Assembly (NCBI RefSeq): GCF_023159225.1
Contig: NC_063181.1
Coordinates: 9,321,606-9,385,605, forward strand
Direction: 5' to 3'
Source: Perognathus longimembris pacificus
Taxonomy: Eukaryota; Chordata; Mammalia; Rodentia; Heteromyidae
Length of the DNA: 64,000 nt
This document shows positions 1 to 9,938 of the stretch, in pieces (position 1 is the stretch's first letter; each line of letters begins with the position of its first letter). The translations under genes and the position numbers were made by a program. Under the pieces are notes generated by a model, which saw nothing but the letters and a program-made list of their open reading frames with translations, searched no databases and had not been told where the DNA came from.

Positions 1-222
1 CCTTTGCCTGGAGGGCATTTCATCCTTTAGAACTCCCTTTAAAGCCATCTGCTTCTACAGCCTTCTACTCATCCTAGAGATGAGTGGATTTCCTTGACTC
101 AGGCCGCCCTGTCCCTACCCTATTGAAATATACCACATTCAATAATCTTTGCTCAATAGCATGTCTATTGATCTGAACACATTTTTTGTGCACCTTTGTA
201 TCCCTAAAATCCAGCACAGCAA
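1..222. other. Unannotated unique sequence
   Basis: Ordinary mixed-composition DNA. I see no open reading frame, repeat family or RNA gene here. Confidence 0.5.
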
Positions 223-240
223 CTCTCTCTCTCTCTCTTT

Positions 241-285
<45 letters not shown>
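223..285. repeat. (CT)n-(CA)n compound microsatellite
   Basis: A CT run (223-239) passes into an uninterrupted CA run (242-285, about 22 units). Long pure CA runs of this kind are common and length-variable in rodent genomes. The cysteine/valine-rich reading frame on the minus strand across this tract is only the translated repeat. Confidence 0.97.
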
Positions 286-289
<4 letters not shown>

Positions 290-749
290 TACCATGTAGA
301 CAAGCCAAGTTGATTTTTTTTTTCAGTTAACATTTGTTAGTCACCAAATACTAGATATGCATAAATAGTGTATATACTTTATTCCAGGTAATCTTCACAA
401 TGACGGTTTTGGTTGGCTATGCTCTAGGACAGGTGACAAAAATGAGGCTTGGAGACATTACCGAAGTATTGGACTTGCTGGCATCTATCACCTGAAGAGC
501 TGGTTGTTTAGAAAACTGCTTCCTGTTTCTGAGGGACTCTGTAACTACAGCTCTTCCCATGTAAAGATTCCATGTACTACAAGCATTTCTGCACATTTTT
601 GTGTCTTCTACCTTTGTATTTTATCATCTGGAAGCGTGGAGTCTTTGAATTATGAAATAGTAACATCAATCATGCTTTTCTTTGATGGTTATGTTTTAGA
701 AGTTACATCTCCACGGATTGTGTTTTAGAAGTTACTTCTTTCCAAGTTC
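286..749. other. Unannotated AT-rich sequence
   Basis: No family recognised. A 15-base word (TGTTTTAGAAGTTAC) occurs twice about 31 bases apart around 690-740, a small local duplication. Confidence 0.4.
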
Positions 750-1075
750 AGTTGGTGGCCTAGATCAGTATTCTATTTTTTAATAGTCTCATTATTTAAA
801 CTTAATTCTTTGAATGCTTTAAAATCTATTTTGTCTGTATAGACGATGTGGCACATTTCTTTTTTTCTTCCCTAAATGGTGGATTTTCCTAAAACTACTT
901 ATAAAAAAACTATTCCTTTTATTAGATTATGATACCATCTTTAAAAACATAACTTGTCTGGTCTTCTACATTTATAGCCTGTTTGGGACTTTTACTCATC
1001 GGTATGTCAATTCTTCAATATCATTACAGTATTTCAAGTTTCTTTACTTAGTAGAGCACATCTTCATTACAGAAA
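750..1075 (-). mobile_element. Ancient L1 fragment, antisense (probable)
   Basis: Read on the plus strand, the AT-rich stretch resembles the reverse complement of mid-ORF2 of old mammalian L1s, especially around 925-1065, where words like those antisense to the region after the reverse transcriptase appear in the usual order. There is no open frame. Divergence is high, so this is a call from pattern memory and could be wrong. Boundaries are approximate. Confidence 0.4.
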
Positions 1076-1499
1076 TTTTTGTTTTCCAACATTATCTTGG
1101 TTAATATCAATTATTTTTTTAAAGGAAAACAAACATTTTTATGCGTGAAATATACAGTGGGATATTATTTAAAATACAAATACAGTGTTTATTGCACAAG
1201 ATTTAGGGGTATAAGAGTGAAACAAATGCAAAAATTTAAAATACTATTTATTTCTGCCTTGCCTGCTTTTTATGGGAATATAGCTAGCACAGTAGGAATA
1301 GCAAAACACCTTAGTATCTTGCTTCTGCTGTCTTTCCAAGTTACTTGAAAGCATTTTCCTGTCTGATGAAACTTTGAAATCATGAGTTGAAACTTTGAAA
1401 TCATCTTGTATAATATTCACTAGATATTAAAGGTCTGAAAATCTACCAAGCATTACTCCTATTGGCAGATCTTTAAGTTATTACTAATTTTTGCTGCCT
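1076..1499. other. AT-rich sequence with a 21-bp tandem duplication
   Basis: Mostly unrecognised. At 1367-1408 a 21-base unit beginning TGAAACTTTGAAATCATG is repeated head to tail; the first 16 bases are identical in both copies and the last five differ. The longest frame here (1079-1348) looks non-coding. Confidence 0.5.
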
Positions 1500-2000
1500 T
1501 TTAACAGTGTAATGAAAATCTGCAAAGAGATTTTTGTTCACATTTAATGATTTCCTTAGGGTGTGTTTCTAGATCTGGGTCAACAGGTATGCACAATTTT
1601 AAAGGCTCCAAATTGCTACTTAAAAAGACTGCACCAATTTAAACTACCACCAGCAGTGTATGAAAATGTCTGTTTCCAGTGTATTCTTGCCAAAACCTGA
1701 GTATTATTATCTCATTGAGACTTTCATTGGGGTTATGTTAAATCTGTAAATCAATGTAGAAAAAATTGCCTCCTTTGCAATATTGATTTGTTCCTTCTAG
1801 GCAGATGGTGTCTCCATTTAATTAAATTTTTATTTTATACCTCTCAGTAAAGTTTTGTTATTTTCTTTATATAAATTCTAGTCATTTATTATTGGGGTCA
1901 TTTTTTTAACATATCTTTTCTCTTTTGGTTATTGTGAATGTCATTTTATGAATTTATACCTATGCTTTCTCCAATCTATCCTATAAGCATCTGATCTTCC
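1500..2000 (-). mobile_element. Ancient L1 ORF2 fragment, antisense
   Basis: Two blocks match the antisense of old L1 ORF2. 1570-1680 resembles the C-terminal part (the 'accaccagcagtgtatga' type word), and 1690-1880 resembles the reverse transcriptase region (the 'attgcctcctttgcaatattga' and 'ctcagtaaagttttgtt' type words). The two blocks lie closer together than in a full element, so there is an internal deletion or two separate insertions. All frames are broken. Confidence 0.6.
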
Positions 2001-2329
2001 TTGATGCTCCCAGGAACATTAAGTTCCATAGTCAGCTGGTTTGGGAAATGCTATGACCTTTACATAGAAACTCTCATGACAAATTCATGAAAAACTGACA
2101 TGTCCTATTTGTAAAGAAATTGTTTAACATTGTTTATTACCATGCACAGCACGTTGTCAAAGTTATTTGATCAAGTAGTATTTCCTTTTTAGGTAAAATA
2201 TAAAACTTGGATATGAAATCTATGACCATTCTGTATGCTGATATTCTGGGAAGTCTGAAGTTATGGATTGACAAGTGGGTCCCTGTTCTTTTCAGTCCTT
2301 CCTGTAGCTCTACCCTCTAGTGTATAGTT
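2001..2329. other. Unannotated sequence
   Basis: No repeat family or gene recognised. It lies between L1 pieces and may be eroded L1. Confidence 0.35.
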
Positions 2330-2720
2330 ATAAAGTGTTCTGTCCTGATCTTGAGTTGGGCTGTGACTTGGCTAGTGGGCTAGTTACAAACATGAAGCAC
2401 ACAAGACTTTTAAAGTAGTTTGCTCCCTGAAGCTCTCCTCTGTGTCTTGGAGAAAGATATGCCTGGGATGCCCTGTGGAAAGATGGGACTTGGGGACAGA
2501 GCCAATATACTAGTGGCACTTGAGACAGGAGCACACCATGGCAAACTCAATCAACTCTCTTCATGAACAAAAGCTCAGTGAAGACTGAAAGGACAACTTG
2601 GTTGGCCTTCAAATTCATGAGCTAAATAAATAATGGCTGTTGTTGTAAACCCCTGAGCTCCAGGTTGGCTTCTGACACAGCATAATTATAGCAGTGACTA
2701 TACCTGATAAACCTATTTAG
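2330..2720 (+). mobile_element. Possible old ERVL-type LTR
   Basis: The segment ends with a polyadenylation-like word (CTAAATAAATAATGG near 2620) followed by a stretch (2640-2700) of the kind seen at the 3' end of ERVL/MaLR-family LTRs. No terminal duplication or internal retroviral sequence is visible. The orientation call rests on the polyadenylation motif. It could instead be another old LTR family. Confidence 0.35.
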
Positions 2721-2869
2721 AGCAGGGTAGGATATCAGCAGTGAGGTTAAGCTTGGAAGTCTTTATTATAGTTAAGGAAATTCTCTTTCATTTCTGCTTT
2801 TCAAAATTGTTAACCAAAAATGTTACCAAGTAACATTTAAGTAGGCACTGAGAAGACTTCAAGGTTTTC

Positions 2870-3360
2870 TGATTGATGTGGTGTTTTGTAGTAATAGGCT
2901 TTCTAATTATTTATTTTAGACTTGTTATTTATTTATTCTTGGTAATAGCTATCATTATTTTGTTGTACTATTGAATTCCATATGCTAGTTTTCCTTAAGA
3001 ATTTAGCATCTATACTCATAAATGATATTAGTTTATAGTTTTCTATTTTGGTTCATTCTTTTTTTCTATTTTACTGTAAGGTATATGCCAACTTCGTAAA
3101 ATGACTCCTTTAGCTTTTCATTTTTCTGATGCTCTGGACCCATTTTTCTAACATGAAAATTGCTAAGCTGTAAAAGACTAGTGAAATTCACTGTAAGAAC
3201 AATTTAGTTTCTCAAACTTTATTAGTTAATAGCTTTGTTTATTTATTTTTATTAACTATGATTATTTGTGTAAGATTTTCTACGTTTTTAATGAACGTTT
3301 TAGAAGTTCAAAGTACTTTTGTGATGATCAATAATATATGTCTTATATGTTATGCAGTTT
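2870..3360 (-). mobile_element. Ancient L1 reverse-transcriptase fragment, antisense
   Basis: 2965-3110 follows the antisense of the L1 reverse transcriptase N-terminal half: the 'ctattgaattccatatgctag' type word, then 'gcatctatactcat', then a 'gatattagtttatagtttt' type word, all in the expected order. It is probably the continuation of the fragment at 1500-2000, separated by the LTR-like insertion. Certainty falls beyond 3140. Confidence 0.55.
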
Positions 3361-3379
3361 TGGGAACTACCTTTCTAAT

Positions 3380-3434
3380 TGTGTGTGTGTGTGTCTGTGT
3401 GTGTGTGTATATGTATGTATGTGTGTATGTGTGT
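3380..3434. repeat. (TG)n microsatellite, interrupted
   Basis: TG repeats with a TC interruption and TATG variants. Confidence 0.9.
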
Positions 3435-3446
3435 TCACATGCACAA

Positions 3447-3545
3447 CTAGTCCTGGGACTTGAACTCAGGGCCTGGGCTTCTCTGAGCTTCTTTTGTTGA
3501 AGACTAGCCACTTGAGCCACAGCTCCACTTCTGACCTTTCAATTA
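3447..3545 (-). mobile_element. Geo-type SINE monomer fragment
   Basis: The plus strand carries the reverse complement of the right-hand (Geo) monomer seen in the complete dimeric SINEs of this window: a 'cctggga-cttgaactcagggcctg' start and a 'cacttgagccacagctccacttctg' end. The partner monomer is missing or unrecognisable. Confidence 0.7.
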
Positions 3546-4085
3546 TTTTTGAACAGTCTGATATAATAAATAACTACCAAGGCATTTACTTGCGTAACTA
3601 CCATTTAATGTCAGACTTAACATGAGTTTACCTTACTATGACCTAGTATTTCTGTGTTTAATACTATGGTTTCATGTGTGGCCAACATCTGTTCTAGTTT
3701 TTGGTAGTCAGGTTGTTGGAGTGTCTGTCACTTTGGTATACTTCTCATGGAAGTATACCTGGAAGAAGTTAAGTGAATGATTAAGTACTGGAATCTTCAA
3801 TACTTTTGCATGATTTATAAACATCATTCAAGATCGTTTTCATAATGAAGCTCTTCTAGAAACCCTAGGACCAGATCTTTATATTTATTGTCTTACGTTA
3901 TGGTTCTCATGGGATTTGTGTCTAACTGGGCAAAGTGAGAGTATATCTCTTCCAGAACTGGACTCAGTGATTTGAAGATAAACAGAGGGAAGGCTCTTGT
4001 TATCCTCAAAACTTATTGCTGTGTTCTTTAGGCTCGGCTGATCTCTGCTAATTATTCAGGTTTTGGATACCTTGTTTACCTGGCA
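3546..4085. other. Unannotated sequence
   Basis: No feature recognised. Confidence 0.4.
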
Positions 4086-4089
4086 ACAA

Positions 4090-4230
4090 TAGCAAGTACT
4101 CTGTTCAGTGCTTACCATGTGGCAGACATTATTCTAAGCACAAGTAGCAATCCCATGTCACAGATTAGAAAAGCACATGACTCGCCCATACTTGTCAGCT
4201 TGTGATGTGAATGGTGACATTAAGTTCATG
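4090..4230 (+). mobile_element. MIR-like SINE fragment
   Basis: Contains the MIR-type sequence order: 'gtgcttaccatgtggcagac', then a 'cattattctaagcac' word, then 'cacagattagaaaa'. MIRs are ancient tRNA-derived SINEs shared by mammals. Diverged and partial. Confidence 0.55.
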
Positions 4231-4499
4231 TAGTTGGGTTGTGTGGTCATACTGTCAGCCCTACAGCAATGCTGCCTCTCTTCCCTCTTCCTCTTTTCAG
4301 AGCCTGACTCAGTGTTGGGGTTTTAGTAAGTGATAGATAACTGTAGATCTATTTACACAAGAGCTTAGAAGGAGTGAAGCAAAGCAGAAGCCAAGCTGAA
4401 AAAGAAAGATTGATGGGGTTTCAAGGGAAGAATTCTCAGCTTCTCAGTAGAGACTGTGACTCCAGTTCTTAACAAAATACAGAAATGACAGAATATCCA

Positions 4500-4710
4500 C
4501 CTCATAGGTCTATTGGGAGAATTTTCTGAGCCAAGTGTCTGACACATAATTAGCACTCAATGGGCACATTTTGTTAATTATAATAAGTGATGGTAGTGGT
4601 GAGTGATGACCATAAAATAAAATCAGGTTTCTGCCAGCAGTCAACTTTATGGTTTTGATTAGGTCAGTTTGCTTCCTGGGCCTGTGTGTCCTCATTGATT
4701 AGACATGGGT
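4500..4710 (-). mobile_element. MIR-like SINE fragment, antisense
   Basis: Resembles antisense MIR: 'gtgtctgacacataattagc' near 4540 and 'gggcctgtgtgtcctcatt' near 4680 are in the spacing expected for the MIR core and its 3' part. Confidence 0.5.
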
Positions 4711-5836
4711 CAACCTCCTAGCTCTACAATTGCATGACCTATGGCCCCCAGTGGAGAAGAAAAAGGAGAATAGGCAGGAGAATCCACAAGAGAGGTCACT
4801 GCTAAGCAAGACATCTGTTCAGAGAGTTTGCGGACTTGTCTCACACCTGGATGAGAAGGCAGCTGTCAATCCAGCTCATCTCACTCACTTCGAGCATCTC
4901 ATAAATGGAGATCCCAAGCTGGGAGCTAAAGTGGTATCCATAGTAACTCCCAGCACACCATTTAGTATCATCACGGTCCCTAGGGAATACAGTTGATGGG
5001 CAAAGCATGTAAACCAAAACAAAAACACAAAAAAGCAAAACCCAGGATGCCCACTTAGGTTTGAATTTCAGGTCTAACTCTTTAGTATGAGAATGTCCCA
5101 CATTGTGTTTGAACTGTTATTTGCTATTTAAACTCAGTTTCTTGGGTCCCCTGACAGTCCCAATGTCCAGGTCTCTCAGATGGGAAAGCTGCAGAGAATC
5201 TACACAAGACCCAGTTACCTCACAATTCCAGAATTTCCATTTTCCTTGCTCCTCTTGGAGAAAAAGAGAGAGTACATGAAGAATTTACACTCCATAAATT
5301 ACTGAAAGAAGAGACTTTCGAGATCCAATAAGGCAACTATTATATCTTGAGTAAAGAGCAATTGATTATTCCAAACAAAGGTACCAGACTGTGGTTTAAA
5401 TGGAAATATCTATCTATAACCTGTTGTAGTTGTTAAGTCAGGAGTAAATATATTCCTAATAACCAACTGGTATTTACTTAATGTACAATAACTTGCCTGC
5501 TAAAACTTAAATGAAATGCACAGTTAATTAAAACCTTCCTTGTATCAAATCTCTAGGGAAAATATTTTATACACACTCTGACTTGGGATTTTTTTTCCTT
5601 CTTCAACCTCATTTACTTCTCAGCAGAGCCCCTGTTGGTGGAGTTTAATATGATCTGCCTAGCAGACAAGTTTCCTGCAGATATTTTTACTGGTCAGTCT
5701 TAAGCCTGCCAGAGTGGAAACAAGCTTCCGGAACCCAGAAAGAGGTCCAGGTTGATGAGGAGGAGTAAGTTAGCATAACGAGCCCTCCTCTGGCCACTTG
5801 TAGGAGGAGGTGCTGTGTGATTTTGTTCATTATCTT
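4711..5836. other. Unannotated unique sequence
   Basis: No gene or repeat family recognised over about 1.1 kb. Overlapping frames on both strands (4730-4996 plus, 4841-5101 minus) look like chance ORFs: low complexity is absent, but no domain or motif is visible. Confidence 0.4.
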
Positions 5837-6080
5837 TTTTTTTTTTTTCCGCCTGTGCTGGGGCTTGAACTCAGGGCCTGAGTTCTGTCCCTAAGCTTTA
5901 TTGTGTTCAAGGCTAGTGCTCTCCCATTTGAGCTACAGTGCCACTTCCAGCTTTTTCTGAGTAGCTTATTGGAGGTAAGAGTCTCACAGACTTTTCTGCC
6001 TGGACTGGCTTTGAACTGAGATCCTCAGATCTCAGCCTCTTGAGTAGGTAGGATTACAGGTGTGAACCACCAGTGCCTGA
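5837..6080 (-). mobile_element. 7SL(B1/Alu-like)+Geo composite SINE
   Basis: Read on the minus strand, this starts with a 7SL/Alu-like monomer (reverse complement of 'ctcctgagtagctaggattacaggtgtga' type words at 6035-6070, here diverged). It continues through a linker into a Geo-type monomer (5850-5950) and ends in an A-rich tail, seen as the T run at 5836-5848. Imperfect direct repeats flank it (about 5821-5836 and 6081-6096), consistent with L1-mediated insertion. Confidence 0.8.
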
Positions 6081-7023
6081 GTTTTTTCACCATCTTAAGG
6101 TTCAACTTTGAACTTTCACTTTGCCTTGCTGAACCTGAGTTTCTAATCTGTGAAACAAATGGAACTTCTTGGATTCTTGGTCAGTCAGAAAGAAGATAGA
6201 GCAGGTTTTGGAAGCAAAGCTTAACCTGGATTTAGCAGGTGGGTTTTTCTGCGAGCCACTGTCCCCTGCTGCGTGACTTGGTATTTACAAAGATGGTTTG
6301 AGATGTTCCTTTACTTGTCCAATCATTTATTGCCTAATTATTGACAAGTATTTGATTCCCATGGTCTACAGAGAACATATGGGGACATAGGAGACAAACT
6401 CACTCTCCACTGTCTCTTGCAGAGGAAAAGCTTGAATGTAGGCAACTCAAGGAGGCAATGCACTCCTCTAAGTTTGGTCCATTTCCTGCAAAGTGGGAAT
6501 AGTGTCTTTCCTATAAATCACTGTGTGTCTGTGAAGTTCAAATGAGACAATGTATGCACACACACTTGCAAAAATCAGGAGAATTAACATATAAATGTAC
6601 ATTTCCTCCCCAACTAGTGGCAGATGAGGAGAGCTCGCATGAGATTTGCGGATGGAATATGACAGTCTCCGAATGCCAGGGCAGGCTTAGCAGGCCAGGA
6701 GAAGAGATGGACAGCTCAACCTCCCAAAGGATCTCTGAGGTGAGAACCAACCAAATAATTAATAAGGCCTGATGTTCATATGGGATGTAGAGAATAGAAA
6801 GTGCTTTCGAAGCCATGACCTCGTCTGATTTTCATAGAGTCTTTGGGAGGTTGCCACAGCAGCCTTCTTTCTCATTTGATGGTTAAAGAAGCAGCCCTAG
6901 AGGAGGGAAAAGGAAAATATTGGCTCAGAGTCACTCCACTTGGGGACTACAGTTGATGTCAAGAAAGCAATTTCATTTCCTAGTACACTGGGGCCTGGGC
7001 TCTGCCTCTACATGAACCTGGGT
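6081..7023. other. Mostly unique sequence with a MIR-like patch
   Basis: 6440-6560 resembles antisense MIR ('cctgcaaagtgggaatagtg' and 'gtgaagttcaaatgagacaatg'). The rest is unrecognised. The overlapping frames at 6538-6816 show no domain. Confidence 0.4.
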
Positions 7024-7085
<62 letters not shown>

Positions 7086-7093
7086 GAGAGAGT
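7024..7093. repeat. (GA)n microsatellite
   Basis: Nearly pure GA run of about 35 units with a few interruptions. The Arg/Glu- and Leu/Ser-only frames across it are translated repeat. Confidence 0.97.
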
Positions 7094-8199
7094 GTGTCTG
7101 TGTTGGGGGACAGAGAATGAGGTGTGAGTGAAGAAAGATTTGTTCTACTGAGCTTAGCAAGTGAGTTTGGACTGACTTTCCATTCCTTGTTGCCCGTGGG
7201 ATGCTTTCATGCAGGAGGATATGATGTGGTCCTAGCTGAGCGATGGCTGGCCAAGCTGGGCTGACCTTGAAGGAGATCCCCAGGATTGCTAATATTCCAG
7301 AGAACCCCCCAGGCTTCCATGATGCTGTGGTTGTCTCCATGCTACTCCAACTGGGCATGCTATAAAGTTAATATCTGATTTCAGTGGGAGGCTGGAACCA
7401 GCTATAATTACTTGGGTGTGTTAATATTAAGGTCTGATGTAATTATAATTCCGAGGTCACAGGGGGAGTAAACTCAGCAAGCTTTTGTGCTAGTGTTGTC
7501 TTTTTCTTTCCATTTGTCTCTCAAGTTCTCTGCTGGCCCGTGGGATGAAGCCCTTCCTATTTTTCTTCTTATTATGGTGGGTGTTTAGTGGTGCAGCTCT
7601 TTACCCCAGAGGGGACTTCTAGAGCTACCCAGCCTGTGCTGGAGTTCACTGCATTTTTCCCTCCAAGTCCTCATCTAGGAAAGAATGGGAACATACTAAC
7701 TATCCCTATGAAGCCCAGGGTCAAGGCTCCTCCATCTTCTCTCACCTCCCATCTCAGAAAGGATGGGTTGGATTGTGAATGACAAACTCTTCCAAGGGCT
7801 CTATAACTGAGCATTTTAATGAGTTAGTTATGGTACTATGACTTCATTATGGGAATATTGACTGAAACTCTCTAAACCTTTCTATAATGGGGTTCTAACA
7901 AAATTTATGGATTATTTTGACTATTATGACTCGAAAACAATTATGCCGAGTATTAAAAATAAAATCAAATGCATATGCTGCCGTCCTTTGCAGTACTCCT
8001 GCCCCAGAAGGTTGTCTGGAAGAGTTATGGTGTAAAAAGCTGTCAGTAGACTGACTTTCCATCTCCTTAGGGCTTCTCTGCTTGTACATTTCAAAAACTA
8101 ACTGCTTCTGAAGTTATTCTTGCTACTCTACAAGGGGAGATGTTGCTTGCCTGTTTCTTCCCCGATCCCCCACCCCCTTCCCACCTGTCAACCTCTCTA
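7094..8199. other. Unique sequence
   Basis: No gene recognised. 7370-7465 is an AT-rich island with several TAATTA-like words and might be conserved non-coding DNA (see findings). Confidence 0.4.
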
Positions 8200-8367
8200 G
8201 GTGGCCAGATTTAGTCAATAAAAGTGCAGGACTCATTTAAATAAGCATTTCGTAGAAACAACACATGGATTGTTTCCCATGCAATATTTGGAACATACTG
8301 AAAAATTATTCATTGTTCATCTGAAATTCTAAGTGAATGAGGAGTCCTGTATTTTGCCTGGCAATCA
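8200..8367. mobile_element. Fossil palindromic non-autonomous DNA transposon, copy 1
   Basis: The two ends are inverted relative to each other: CAGGACTC at 8227-8234 pairs with GAGTCCTG at 8342-8349, and GGCCAGAT near 8203 pairs loosely with the TGCCTGGCAATC end. The 3' arm (about 8300-8330, with ATTCATTGTTCATCTGAAATTC) matches the reverse complement of the 5' arm of the second copy at 51877. This is the structure of a palindromic MITE-like DNA transposon widespread in placental genomes. I do not recall its exact repeat name. Confidence 0.65.
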
Positions 8368-9392
8368 GAGCCTTCTGTCACACTGGGTGGCAGATGCAGG
8401 AGTGGAGGGTACCATGGGGAAGAAGGGACCCAGAGAGGAGGCGTGCTGTGTGTATACTTGATGGGGGACATGAGAAGGTGGTGAGTGGGGGGTCTGTGCA
8501 GGAGGTGACAGCTCTTAAGTGTGCGTGCATTGGTGTAAACCGAGGCCTCAGTGATTTCACTGGCCTCTTTCTGTGCTCGCCTTGACCAGGGTCTGTGCCT
8601 CTCCAAGCATCCAAAGGATACAGGAAATGCATTGCTCTATCTGTGAGCTTGATGAACAGTTGACCAGATTGCTTTGTGTTCTCAAGCGTGCACTCAGCTG
8701 GAAGGACCCGAGTCACTGGACACATGCCAGGATGTGGAGGGCAGGGACCCCACCCCCAGAAATACTCCTCTGAGCACTGAGGCTGGAGCAGCAAGGCTGT
8801 TGATCGAGTGACTCTCTTTATGCAAAGACAACCTCGGACTTCCACTTATCTTCTTCCCCCCACCTTTCCGTGGTCCCTTTCTCTTAGATGGATGCTGGTA
8901 AGAAGGTTGGAAGCAATGCAACCTGACCTCACTCACTCAAGTAGGTCAGCAATATCCTGCCTTCAGGTTCCTTTGGCCCATGAGTCTTTGAATAGATGCT
9001 GAGAATGGCCCTTCCTATCGCCCCCTCCTGGCCCCATCACTCACCACGGGATGTTCTGCTCCCAGTGCATCTTCCCATGGCCTCCCAGGCACCCCTTCCT
9101 CAGGCCTTCCCATCCTCATTCCTCTATTGCTTGTTTCCTTCATGAATTCTTGTCTCAATGGCTCTGCTCCAGCCCCTCCCCCACGGGCGGCCTTTCCTGT
9201 CTACCCAGAGGTGGCACACTCCAAACCTGGCCTGTCTTCTGGACATTAGCAATTGTTACTGCAGTAGCTTCTGGGGGAAAAAGAAAATGGCTCCCTCCTC
9301 AGCCACTTGTGAACTTTTTAAGGGACAGACCCAGTACCAAACCATTAATATTTCTAAGACTTGGACCAAATGTGTTTGTCATATAAATACTG
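8368..9392. other. Unannotated unique sequence
   Basis: About 1 kb of moderately GC-rich DNA. Several overlapping frames (largest 8378-8845 minus, 155 codons) occur on both strands with no domain, which is what chance produces at this composition. Confidence 0.4.
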
Positions 9393-9398
9393 GACAGC
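9393..9398. repeat. Target-site duplication of solo LTR, left
   Basis: GACAGC immediately before the LTR, identical to the six bases at 9933-9938. Confidence 0.9.
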
Positions 9399-9550
9399 TG
9401 TTGGGCACTGGCTTGCAGCTCTGAGAGGCGGTCCTAGCCGGCCTGCCTCTCCTCCAGCCCTGGGGCCGTATGGCTGCTAGCCCGGCCTGCCTTCTCCGGT
9501 CCGGAACCGGAAGAAGGAGGCTCTAACCAGCCCTGCCTCCCGCCTCAGAC

Positions 9551-9556
9551 CACGTG
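9551..9556. promoter_or_regulatory. E-box CACGTG in LTR U3
   Basis: Perfect palindromic CACGTG, a binding site type for USF/MYC-class bHLH factors, within the putative U3. Occupancy is unproven. Confidence 0.4.
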
Positions 9557-9561
9557 TGTGC

Positions 9562-9572
9562 CAAGATGGCGG
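9562..9572 (+). promoter_or_regulatory. YY1-like site in LTR
   Basis: CAAGATGGCGG matches the YY1 core (AAGATGGCGG type) found in several retroelement promoters. Confidence 0.5.
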
Positions 9573-9633
9573 TGGGCGATCAACCCAGAGGCGGTCCTGA
9601 GGGCCGCGATGGCCACCCTTAGGGGAAGTCCCA

Positions 9634-9641
9634 TGACGTCA
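9634..9641. promoter_or_regulatory. CRE (TGACGTCA) in LTR
   Basis: Perfect 8-bp cAMP response element palindrome, the classic CREB/ATF site. It lies about 90 bases upstream of the AATAAA. Confidence 0.55.
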
Positions 9642-9725
9642 TCCTTGATGGACAGCCTAACCAGCCTATCACAGTGCCTAGCTAGCCGCTCCAAATCCCT
9701 CCCCTTCCTGCCGCCATTACTGCTT

Positions 9726-9731
9726 AATAAA
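9726..9731 (+). terminator. LTR polyadenylation signal AATAAA
   Basis: AATAAA inside TTAATAAACAG, about 325 bases from the LTR start, in the position expected for the R region of a compact LTR. Confidence 0.6.
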
Positions 9732-9932
9732 CAGAACCCCAGAAGAAATCCTCGGACATTGCTTCGACTTCTCCCCAGAATCATCTGCGTGTCCTGTGTC
9801 CTGCCTTAAACGTAAGGGGGGCTCAGGGCGGGAGGTTTCGCGACTCTACCTCCTCTCAGCTCTACCCACCTGGGATACGCTCCCTGCTCCTCCTGCGCCG
9901 GGAGAAGTGCCCGGAGCAGAGTGTCCCCAACA

Positions 9933-9938
9933 GACAGC
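9933..9938. repeat. Target-site duplication of solo LTR, right
   Basis: GACAGC, the exact partner of 9393-9398. Confidence 0.9.

Larger units (their letters stand above)
9399..9932 (+). mobile_element. Solo LTR of a class II (ERVK-like) endogenous retrovirus
   Basis: A 534-bp GC- and CpG-rich block begins TGTTGGG and ends CCCCAACA, the inverted terminal bases typical of retroviral LTRs. It is flanked by a perfect 6-bp duplication (GACAGC), the length usual for class II/beta-type ERVs. There is no internal gag, pol or env sequence on either side, so the provirus has collapsed to a solo LTR by recombination between its two LTRs. Orientation follows the AATAAA at 9726-9731. Upstream U3 holds an E-box, a YY1-like word and a full CRE. 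The short frames inside (9558-9809 plus, 9545-9784 minus) are not genes. The clean ends and perfect duplication suggest a relatively recent insertion. The family assignment is by structure only. Confidence 0.88.

Noticed and set aside
8378..8845. 155-codon minus-strand frame next to the solo LTR
   Set aside because: Overlaps other frames on both strands in moderately GC-rich DNA, with no domain and no recognisable relative.
9545..9809. Frames on both strands inside the solo LTR
   Set aside because: LTRs of this type carry no gene here; CpG-rich sequence has fewer stop codons, so frames run longer by chance.
9401..9932. CpG island promoter of a host gene
   Set aside because: The CpG richness is explained by the LTR, which has its own ends and target duplication; no exon or transcript structure is visible next to it.
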